DNA of 9,479 bases from Rubrobacter sp. (GTDB taxonomy: Bacteria > Actinomycetota > Rubrobacteria > Rubrobacterales > Rubrobacteraceae), in assembly GCA_013815575.1 (NCBI GenBank), contig JACDFX010000024.1, positions 1 to 9,479 on the forward strand, read 5' to 3'. The notes beneath the pieces are model-generated. The model saw only the letters and a list, made by a program, of their open reading frames with translations, was not told the origin of the DNA and did not search any database. Below are positions 4,255 to 9,479 of this stretch, one piece after another (the stretch's first letter is position 1; every line of letters starts with the position of its first letter). Made by a program: the position numbers and the translations under genes.

Positions 4255-5658
4255 GTGAGCCACGACGAATCGGCCCCGACCGGGACCGGAACGGAAGCGC
4301 CCAGCCTGAAGCCCGCCTTCTTTAACGAGGTCTTCGACGGAGACGGTTCGGTGCGGACGCACTACGGGCCCCTGCTCGACGCCCTGGATGCCATGAAAGA
4401 CGGGAAGTTCACCGGGAGGATCTCGCGCGCCAACGAGAGGCTGCGAGAAGAGGGTGCCACCTTCGTATTGCCAGACGACCCGGACGACACGGGCAGGATC
4501 TTCCCGGTGGATTGGGTGCCCCGGATCATACCCCCCGACCACTGGCGGACCCTCTCAGCCGGGCTCCTCCAGCGCGGACGGGCCATCAACGCCTGGCTGC
4601 GCGAGGTCTACGGCGGCGGCCAGGACGTCGTCCCGGACGAGGTCCTCCGCGACAGCGTCTTCTACAAGCCCCACGCCTTCCCCGGCGAGGCGCCCGTCCA
4701 CGTCTACGGCCCGGACGTCGTCCACGTCAAGCCCGGCGAGTACGTCGTTCTTGAAGACAACGCCCGCGTGCCGAGCGGCATCGCCTACTCGGACGTTGTT
4801 CGCCGTATCGGGATGGAGGTACTGCCAGAGCTCTTCGAGGGCTACCGGGTCGCGGGGATCTTCACGTACTACTCCAGGCTGCGGGAGACGCTGCTATCCG
4901 CCGCCCCGCCCGGCGTGGACGAGCCTAACGTGGCGGTCGTTACGCGGGGGGAGAGAGATTCCGCGTTTTTCGAGCACGAGCGGATCTCACGCTCCTGCGG
5001 CCTCCCGCTGCTCACCCTCTCGGACTGCTTCGTGCGCGACGGCGAGGTCCGAACCCGCCCGGACGGCCGCCGACTGGACGCGATGTACCGCCGCTTCGAC
5101 GAGGACTACGTCGACACCGACCTGCCCGAGATGAAAGAGGTCTACCTGAACGGGAAGATAGGCTTCGTCAACGCCTTCGGGGCCGGGGTGGCCGACGACA
5201 AGGCTGTCTTCCCGTTCGTGCCGGACATGATCGAACGCTACCTCGGCGAGAGACCCATCCTGCAGAATGCCCCGACCTACTCGCTCGTCGAGCCAGACAC
5301 TCGCGCGGAGGTTCTCGACCGCCTGCCCGAGCTCGTCCTCAAACCCCGCGAGGGCTACGGTGCCCAGGGGATGCTGATCGGGCCGGAGGCCAGCCGCGAA
5401 GACCTCGACGCGACTATCCGTCGGGTAAAGGAAAACCCCGCGAGCTTCGTGGCCCAGGAGTGCCTGGACTTCTCGACCCACCTCACCCACGACGGGGAAG
5501 GTGAACCGGAGGAGGCGTTCGTGGACCTGCGGGCCTTCGTGCTCCCGGCGCTCGACCACGTCATGCCCGGCGGCCTCACCCGCGTCGCCCGCCCAGGCAC
5601 CCGCGTCGTCAACTCCAGCGCTGGCGGAAGCTCCAAGGACACGTGGGTTTTGGGCTAG
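4255..5658 (+). CDS. Circularly permuted ATP-grasp type 2 protein (DUF404/DUF407-like)
   Basis: A 467-residue protein from GTG 4255, with GGAG at 4244-4247 as ribosome site. Family hallmarks are VDWVPRIIPPDHW (85-97), EYVVLEDNARVPSGIAY (162-178), LVLKPREGYGAQGMLIG (360-376, nucleotide-binding lysine and glycine loop) and the C-terminal VNSSAGGSSKDTWVL (452-466). The length is near full for the family. These predicted ligases have a permuted ATP-grasp domain and are thought to form amide or peptide-like bonds. In mycobacteria and many other bacteria they are encoded with an alpha-E (DUF403) protein and a transglutaminase-like protease. Neither partner is in the window: the next gene is convergent and unrelated. 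A possible -10 box (TATTCT, 4199-4204) lies upstream. Family assignment is firm; the substrate is unknown. Confidence 0.88.
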   Translation: MSHDESAPTGTGTEAPSLKPAFFNEVFDGDGSVRTHYGPLLDALDAMKDGKFTGRISRANERLREEGATFVLPDDPDDTGRIFPVDWVPRIIPPDHWRTLSAGLLQRGRAINAWLREVYGGGQDVVPDEVLRDSVFYKPHAFPGEAPVHVYGPDVVHVKPGEYVVLEDNARVPSGIAYSDVVRRIGMEVLPELFEGYRVAGIFTYYSRLRETLLSAAPPGVDEPNVAVVTRGERDSAFFEHERISRSCGLPLLTLSDCFVRDGEVRTRPDGRRLDAMYRRFDEDYVDTDLPEMKEVYLNGKIGFVNAFGAGVADDKAVFPFVPDMIERYLGERPILQNAPTYSLVEPDTRAEVLDRLPELVLKPREGYGAQGMLIGPEASREDLDATIRRVKENPASFVAQECLDFSTHLTHDGEGEPEEAFVDLRAFVLPALDHVMPGGLTRVARPGTRVVNSSAGGSSKDTWVLG

Positions 5659-5802
5659 TCAGCACGCCTCATTCGGAGGCTCTCGGCACGTCGCCTATCG
5701 GCGGCTTTCAGCCGTAAGCTGGACGGGGCAAAGGTCGGCGTCTTCGGCCCATCCACCTACAGGAGGGAACCTCGTTGCCGGCTGGCAGCGGGGCGCCGGG
5801 CG
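5659..5802. other. Convergent intergenic gap with a small hairpin
   Basis: The gap lies between the ATP-grasp gene and the convergent sigma factor. CGGCT/AGCCG at 5702-5714 with a TTC loop is the only clear hairpin and is too short to call a confident terminator. An AGGAGGGA at 5761-5768 followed by TTG at 5775 would open a short frame antisense to the sigma gene; it has no recognisable content. Confidence 0.3.
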
Positions 5803-6708
5803 TCAGTCGCCGAGGACCGCCGAAAGGTCGAGCCGTCGGAGGCGTTCCGGGTCGGCGAGGATGTCGATCTCGACGATCTTCCCGCGCGCGACCGTGAAGC
5901 CCATGACCGCAAGCGGCTCTCCCCCCGGGGCCGTGACGACCCCCGCGGCCCCGTTCACCAGCGCCGGTTGCGCGAAGGGGGCAAACCGCGAGAAGGTGAG
6001 CGCCTGCGCGGCCACGGCGCGCGCACCCCGGACCACCTTCGACGCTCCTCCGGCACCGTAGTCGGCCCGGAGCACGACCTCCGGGTCGAGCACCGCCAGG
6101 AGCGCTTCGAAGTCGCCGCCGCGCGAGGCGGCGAGGAAGGCGTCGACGACCTCCCGCTGGCGGCCGAGATCGGCGTCGGGAGCAGTGGCCGCTCCTCGCA
6201 CCCGGCGGCGCGCGCGGCTGGCGAGCTGCCTTGCCGCGGTCGGGGAGCGCCCCACGACGGGGGCGATCTCGTCGAAGGGCACGGCGAACATGTCGTGCAG
6301 CACAAACGCGAGACGCTCTGCGGGGGAGAGCGTTTCGAGCACCACGAGCAGCGCGAGACCGACCGAGTCGGCCAGCAGCGCTTCGTGCTCGGGGTCGCCT
6401 TCGTCCGTGCGGCCCACGATCGGGTCGGGCACGCGCGCGCCTAGAGTCTCGCCCAGGGGCTCCTCAAGGGATTTCTCGCGCCTCGAGGTGCGCGAGCGCA
6501 GCATGTCCAGGCACACCCGGGAGACGACCGTCGTCAGCCACCCGCCCAGGTTCTCGACGCCGCCGGTGTCGGAGCGGCCGAGCCGCAGCCAGGCTTCCTG
6601 AACGGCGTCGTCGGCCTCGCTCGGTGAGCCGAGCATTCGGTAAGCCACGGCTTTCAGGCGGGTGCGGTGCCCTTCGAACCGCTCCACCAGCAAGTCGCGT
6701 TCGCCCAT
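5803..6708 (-). CDS. ECF41/SigJ-type extracytoplasmic-function sigma factor with C-terminal SnoaL-like domain
   Basis: A 301-residue sigma factor. Region 2 is at about residues 8-75 (MLGSPSEADDAVQEAWLRL, then LGGWLTTVVSRVCLDMLRSR). The linker carries ARVPDPI (91-97), where the group usually has a WLPEP-like motif. Region 4 is at about 117-172 (LSPAERLAFVLHDMFAVPFDEIAPVVGRSPTAARQLASRARRRV). From about 183 to the end is an NTF2/SnoaL-like domain (VVDAFLAASRGGDFEALLAVLDPEVVLRAD). In ECF41 proteins this extension replaces a separate anti-sigma factor and modulates activity. Such sigmas typically sit next to a carboxymuconolactone-decarboxylase, oxidoreductase or epimerase gene that they transcribe, and here the divergent CMD-like gene is at 6874. 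TACAAT (plus coordinates 6737-6742) may be its -10. Confidence 0.92.
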   Translation of the reverse strand: MGERDLLVERFEGHRTRLKAVAYRMLGSPSEADDAVQEAWLRLGRSDTGGVENLGGWLTTVVSRVCLDMLRSRTSRREKSLEEPLGETLGARVPDPIVGRTDEGDPEHEALLADSVGLALLVVLETLSPAERLAFVLHDMFAVPFDEIAPVVGRSPTAARQLASRARRRVRGAATAPDADLGRQREVVDAFLAASRGGDFEALLAVLDPEVVLRADYGAGGASKVVRGARAVAAQALTFSRFAPFAQPALVNGAAGVVTAPGGEPLAVMGFTVARGKIVEIDILADPERLRRLDLSAVLGD

Positions 6709-6709
6709 C

Positions 6710-6736
6710 GGTCACGTTCCCCCGTCGCGTTACGTC
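6710..6736 (+). promoter_or_regulatory. ECF41-type promoter for the AhpD/CMD-like gene
   Basis: GGTCACG (6710-6716) and CGTC (6733-6736) are separated by exactly 16 nt. The published ECF41 target motif is TGTCACA-N16-CGTC, so the -35 matches at 5 of 7, the -10 at 4 of 4, and the spacing is correct. It reads toward the gene at 6874, giving a 5' leader of about 130 nt, and lies immediately upstream of the sigma gene's own start. Confidence 0.6.
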
Positions 6737-6766
6737 ATTGTAGTAGTGACGAACGAAACCCGGCCG

Positions 6767-6799
6767 ATGTGACGAGGAGGATGGCCATGTGACGAAGAG
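6767..6799 (+). repeat. Two near-identical direct repeats in the leader of the AhpD/CMD-like gene
   Basis: ATGTGACGAGGAG (6767-6779) recurs as ATGTGACGAAGAG (6787-6799), 12 of 13 identical, at a 20-nt period. A related TAGTGACGAACGA lies at about 6744-6756. The 20-nt spacing places the copies on nearly the same DNA face. The stretch also contains GAGGAGG followed by ATG at 6787 with an immediate TGA, a start-stop mini-ORF, and an in-register GTG at 6789. It could be tandem operator sites or a leader control element. Confidence 0.35.
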
Positions 6800-6873
6800 A
6801 TCCGGATCGAAAGCCGGGTGTTCGGCATCCCGGCTCGGCGAAGAGACCCCTAGACCCCTGAAGGAGAGCGAAC

Positions 6874-7347
6874 ATGCAGACAGCAGCCATCCAGGCACGG
6901 ATGACCAACCCGGCGATGGTCGTCCCCGAAGCCCTGCAGGCACTTATCGCCCTGGCGAAGTCCGCGAGAACGTCTGGCGTGCCGTCGCAGACGGTTTACC
7001 TCATCCACCTGCGCGCGAGCCAGATCAACGGCTGCAGCTTCTGCGTCGAGATGCACTCCCGCGAGCTCAAGGAGGCGGGCGAGACGGACGAGCGGATCTT
7101 CGCGGTGGCGGCCTGGCGCGAGGCGCCCTACTTCACCGACGCCGAACGCGCCGCGTTGGCGCTGGCCGAGGCCGCCACCCGGCTCAGCGACCGGGCGGAC
7201 CCGGTGCCGGACGAGACCTGGGACGAGGCCGCCCGCCACTACGACGAGCCGGCGCTCGCGGCCCTGATCATCGATATCGTCCTGATCAACGCCTGGAACC
7301 GCCTCAACGTCACCGTCAGGCAGCCAGCGGGCCCCGGTCCCGGCTGA
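6874..7347 (+). CDS. AhpD-like / carboxymuconolactone decarboxylase family protein, ECF41 partner
   Basis: A 157-residue alpha-helical CMD/AhpD-fold protein. INGCSFCVEMHSRELKEAG (51-69) carries the redox CxxC pair C54/C57 with the following H61 in the usual C-x2-C-x3-H arrangement, after VYLIHLRASQ. The second half (AALALAEAATRLSDR and ALAALIIDIVLINAWNRLNV) gives the typical helix pair. Proteins of this kind act in peroxide or disulfide reduction or as decarboxylase-like enzymes; the presence of both cysteines favours a thiol-redox role. The ATG has AAGGAGAG at a good distance. It is transcribed divergently from the ECF41 sigma gene, the standard partner arrangement, so its expression should depend on that sigma factor. 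Confidence 0.9.
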   Translation: MQTAAIQARMTNPAMVVPEALQALIALAKSARTSGVPSQTVYLIHLRASQINGCSFCVEMHSRELKEAGETDERIFAVAAWREAPYFTDAERAALALAEAATRLSDRADPVPDETWDEAARHYDEPALAALIIDIVLINAWNRLNVTVRQPAGPGPG

Positions 7348-7471
7348 GCGGCGCCGGAGCCCGCGTTCACCGCGACGGCACGCGCAAGAGGAACCGGAGC
7401 CGCGGCATGGGCCCAACACCTGCCAAGTTTGGTCGGCACATATGTCCCAGGCATAGGTTCGAGGTTTCCAG

Positions 7472-7492
7472 GGGCGGGTTTCGAGCCCGCCC
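7472..7492. terminator. Hairpin between convergent genes, possible bidirectional terminator
   Basis: GGGCGGG (7472-7478) pairs with CCCGCCC (7486-7492), extended inward by a U-G and a U-A pair around a TCG loop. It sits between the CMD-like gene and the convergent M32 gene, 125 nt and 32 nt from their stops. No T-run is present on either side, so efficiency is uncertain. Confidence 0.45.
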
Positions 7493-7523
7493 ACGCGTCG
7501 AACGTCAGGCGGAAAGTCGGTGG

Positions 7524-9020
7524 CTACAGGTCGTATAACTCACCGAATTTCTCCTCCAGATAGCGGAGGTACGGGGCCGTGTCCGGGGGGCGGCCGGTGG
7601 CGTTTTCGACGAGGGCTTCGGGGTCGTGCTTCTTGCCGTGGCGGTGGACGTTCTCGCGCAGCCAGGTGAGAAGCGTGGCGAACTCGCCACGTTCCATCTC
7701 GGTCGGGATCTCCGGGTGCCCCTTTAACGCCGCCTCGAAGAGTTGCACCGAGAGGACGTTGCCAAGGGTGTAGGTCGGGAAGTAGCCGAAAAAGCCGATG
7801 GCCCAGTGGTCATCCTGAAGGACGCCGCGGGCGTTGTCTTTAGGGGTGATCCCGAGGTGCTCCTCCATCTTCGCGTTCCAGGCATCAGGGAGGTCCGTGA
7901 CGGCCAGGCTGCCCTCCACCAGGGCGACCTCTAGCTCGAAGCGCAGGACGACGTGCAGGTTGTAAGTCAGCTCGTCGGCCTCCACCCGGATCTCCGACGG
8001 CGATGCTGCGTTGATCGCCCGGTAGAAGTCTTCTGGGGAGGTCCCTCCGAAGGCCTCGGGGAAGGCGTCCCGCAGCCGCGGGTAGAAGTGGTCCCAGAAA
8101 GGCCGGGACCTGCCAACCACGTTCTCCCACAGGCGCGACTGCGACTCGTGGATACCCAGTGAGACGCCGCCGGCGAGCGGCGAGCGGCTGTACGCGGGGT
8201 CCACGCCCTGCTCGTAGAGCGCGTGGCCGGCCTCGTGGAGGGTGGCGAAGAGGGCGGGGGAGAGGCGGTTGGGGTCGAAGCGGGTCGTAACGCGCACGTC
8301 TCCAGGCCCGCCGAAGTTTATGCAGAACGGGTGCGGCGCCCGGTCCTGCCGGCCACGGCCCCAATCGTAGCCGAACGCCGAGGCGATGGATTTGCCGAAG
8401 GTTTCCTGCTTGCCCTCGTCAAACGCGCCGTGGAGCGGGGCCGTGCGGTCGTCCGCGGTGGAGACCGCGCGCACCACGTTCGCCGTGCCGCGTTTGAGGT
8501 CTTCGAACATGGGTTCGAGCCGGGACTTCGTGGCGCCGGGTTCGTAGCGGTCGAGGAGGGCGTCGTAGGCGTGGTCCCTGTAGCCGAGGTGCTCCGCCGT
8601 CTCCCGCTGGAGGTCCAGGATCTTCTGCAGGTGGGGGACTAGGGAGTCGAAGTCGTTATCGGCGCGCGCCTGTCTCCAGGCCGGCTCCGCGAGGGTGGTA
8701 GCGCGCGAGGTCTCGACGACCAGCCGGGAGGGGAGCTTCGTGGCGCGTTCGTGGTCTCGGCGGGCGACGCGGACCACGGCCTCGGCGTCCGAGCCCGGCT
8801 CCGGGTCCCCGGCGGCGTCCAGCAGGCGGGCGGTATCGTTGGAGGCGGTGATCTCGTGCGAGAGGCGGCTCAGGGTGGCGAGGGCCTCTGCCCTTGCCGT
8901 GATGCCGCCCGGGGGCATGTACGTCTGCTGGTCCCAGTTGAGGACCGCCGCCGCTGAGTCAAGGTCGGAGGCGGCGGCGAGGTGGTCTACCAGGGACCGG
9001 GTGTGTTTATCCAGGTTCAT
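7524..9020 (-). CDS. M32-family metallocarboxypeptidase (carboxypeptidase Taq type)
   Basis: A 498-residue protein, full length for the M32 family. N-terminal LNWDQQTYMPPGG (27-39) is the family's conserved opening. The zinc site is HEAGH (H262, E263, H266) in FATLHEAGHALYEQGVDP, with the third ligand expected at E292 in GIHESQSRLWEN. DRAPHPFC (226-233) and the C-terminal GYFPTYTLGNV region are also conserved. These cytosolic enzymes remove single residues from peptide C-termini and work best on fairly short peptides, so a role in peptide recycling is likely. No Shine-Dalgarno precedes the ATG on this strand (the sequence before it is CCCTCCTC). A promoter -10 ends 8 nt before the ATG, so translation is probably leaderless. 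Confidence 0.93.
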   Translation of the reverse strand: MNLDKHTRSLVDHLAAASDLDSAAAVLNWDQQTYMPPGGITARAEALATLSRLSHEITASNDTARLLDAAGDPEPGSDAEAVVRVARRDHERATKLPSRLVVETSRATTLAEPAWRQARADNDFDSLVPHLQKILDLQRETAEHLGYRDHAYDALLDRYEPGATKSRLEPMFEDLKRGTANVVRAVSTADDRTAPLHGAFDEGKQETFGKSIASAFGYDWGRGRQDRAPHPFCINFGGPGDVRVTTRFDPNRLSPALFATLHEAGHALYEQGVDPAYSRSPLAGGVSLGIHESQSRLWENVVGRSRPFWDHFYPRLRDAFPEAFGGTSPEDFYRAINAASPSEIRVEADELTYNLHVVLRFELEVALVEGSLAVTDLPDAWNAKMEEHLGITPKDNARGVLQDDHWAIGFFGYFPTYTLGNVLSVQLFEAALKGHPEIPTEMERGEFATLLTWLRENVHRHGKKHDPEALVENATGRPPDTAPYLRYLEEKFGELYDL

Positions 9021-9028
9021 GAGGAGGG

Positions 9029-9057
9029 AACGTAGATCAGGGAGGGCGTCCCGTCAA
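9029..9057 (-). promoter_or_regulatory. Leaderless promoter of the M32 carboxypeptidase
   Basis: On the minus strand TTGACG (9057-9052) and TACGTT (9034-9029) are separated by 17 nt. The -10 ends 8 nt before the ATG at 9020, placing the transcription start at or next to the A of the start codon. This explains the missing ribosome site. Confidence 0.55.
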
Positions 9058-9070
9058 GGCTGGGGCTGCG

Positions 9071-9100
9071 TTTCCATTCACGTGAGAGGCGCATTAGTAT
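9071..9100 (+). promoter_or_regulatory. Candidate promoter of the NDH-2-like gene
   Basis: TTTCCA (9071-9076) and TAGTAT (9095-9100) are 18 nt apart, each matching four of six consensus bases. They lie about 36 nt before the TTG start at 9136 and are divergent from the M32 promoter. Confidence 0.4.
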
Positions 9101-9135
9101 ATCGGGGGTTGGTTCTCGTACGAGGGAGGCATGGG

Positions 9136-9479
9136 TTGAACCGGTTCGCAAAAGGGGCGCTCACGGCGGTGGGCGGGGCAGTCGCGGCGGAGGCTCTGCG
9201 GAGACTGATCTTCTCCGGCAACGGCCACCGATACGAGCCGTGGGAGCGGGCGCCCTACCGGGATTTCCCAAACCGCATCCTCATCTTGGGCGGCGGCTTC
9301 GCCGGCTACACGGCGGCCAAGAGCCTGTGCAGGATAACCCGGGGCCGCGACGACGTCGGGGTCATGGTCATCTCCCGGGAGAACTTCTTTACGTTCTGGC
9401 CCATGCTCGCCGGCTGCATCAGCAGCGACATAGACTCCAACAACGTCGCTCAACCCTTGAGACGCGCCCTGATCCGGGA
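9136..9479 (+). CDS. Type II NADH dehydrogenase-like FAD flavoprotein, N-terminal part
   Basis: An open frame of 114 codons running off the window. The start chosen is TTG 9136, because GGGAGG (9124-9129) sits 6 nt before it. The nearer ATG at 9131 is out of frame and stops after two codons. NRILILGGGFAGYTAAKSL (46-64) is the FAD-binding Rossmann motif with GGGFAG at 52-57, followed by VMVISRENFFTFWPMLAG, the second strand and the family's 'N.f.F.P.l' segment. The first 45 residues are extra: a small-residue helix (FAKGALTAVGGAVAAEALRRLIF) and a polar linker, perhaps a membrane-contact segment. NDH-2 enzymes pass electrons from NADH to quinone without pumping protons. Related sulfide:quinone reductases or carotenoid-type oxidoreductases cannot be excluded without the rest. 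Confidence 0.8.
   Translation, partial: MNRFAKGALTAVGGAVAAEALRRLIFSGNGHRYEPWERAPYRDFPNRILILGGGFAGYTAAKSLCRITRGRDDVGVMVISRENFFTFWPMLAGCISSDIDSNNVAQPLRRALIR

Noticed and set aside
4663..4670. Second spacer target TACAAGCC preceded by TTC in the ATP-grasp gene
   Set aside because: Only 8 nt match, inside a conserved coding motif, and the following bases do not match. It is a chance hit that shows the background level.
5775..5888. Short TTG-started frame after AGGAGGGA
   Set aside because: The ribosome site is good, but the frame is arginine-rich, antisense to the sigma factor gene and only 37 codons long. It is probably chance.
7455..7493. tRNA T-arm-like sequence near GGTTTCGAGCC
   Set aside because: No acceptor, D or anticodon arms are found upstream and the loop register is wrong. 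It is better explained as the hairpin between convergent genes.
7885..8364. Minus-strand open frame inside the M32 gene
   Set aside because: It is in another frame of a clearly real gene, with an arginine/proline-rich shadow composition.

Overview
The window is high-GC DNA with GTG/TTG starts, strong GGAGG-type ribosome sites and a typical soil or thermotolerant actinobacterial gene set: APC permease, circularly permuted ATP-grasp protein, ECF41-type sigma factor with its carboxymuconolactone-decarboxylase-like partner, M32 carboxypeptidase and type II NADH dehydrogenase-like protein. A Rubrobacter-like actinobacterium is my best guess. This rests on overall character only, because no rRNA or other marker is present.

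Layout. Positions 2-145 hold the C-terminus of a medium-chain (quinone oxidoreductase/alcohol dehydrogenase) reductase. Positions 146-1127 form a gene-poor, visibly less GC-rich island. At 430-532 there are two 37-nt CRISPR-like repeats separated by a 29-nt spacer-like sequence. Next comes a hicBA toxin-antitoxin pair (646-1043), then a third, solitary 37-nt CRISPR-like repeat (1091-1127). No cas gene is in the window. Positions 1290-2390 encode a fold-type I PLP aminotransferase of the MocR/LysN kind, ending in a strong hairpin terminator. Positions 2446-2602 look like a decayed minus-strand coding fragment. Positions 2764-4140 encode an APC-family amino acid permease, and 4255-5658 an orphan circularly permuted ATP-grasp protein. 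Positions 5803-6708 (minus) and 6874-7347 (plus) are a divergent ECF41 sigma factor and AhpD/CMD-like gene with a matching ECF41 promoter between them. Positions 7524-9020 (minus) encode an M32 metallocarboxypeptidase with an apparently leaderless promoter. Positions 9136-9479 are the start of a divergent NDH-2-like flavoprotein, cut by the window end.

The main point of interest is the 430-1253 region. The mini-array has the form repeat, spacer, repeat, with a -10-like box directly before the first repeat. The stem of each repeat is maintained by compensatory changes even though the repeats have diverged. The first 14 nt of the spacer-like sequence match, with one mismatch, a site at 1227-1240 inside the predicted promoter of the aminotransferase gene. 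The adopted hypothesis is that this is a stand-alone crRNA-like regulatory guide, comparable in architecture to CreA of the CreTA systems, lodged beside a HicBA module whose antitoxin is too short to carry a DNA-binding domain. The competing hypothesis is a decaying CRISPR remnant into which hicBA was inserted. The sequence alone does not settle this.
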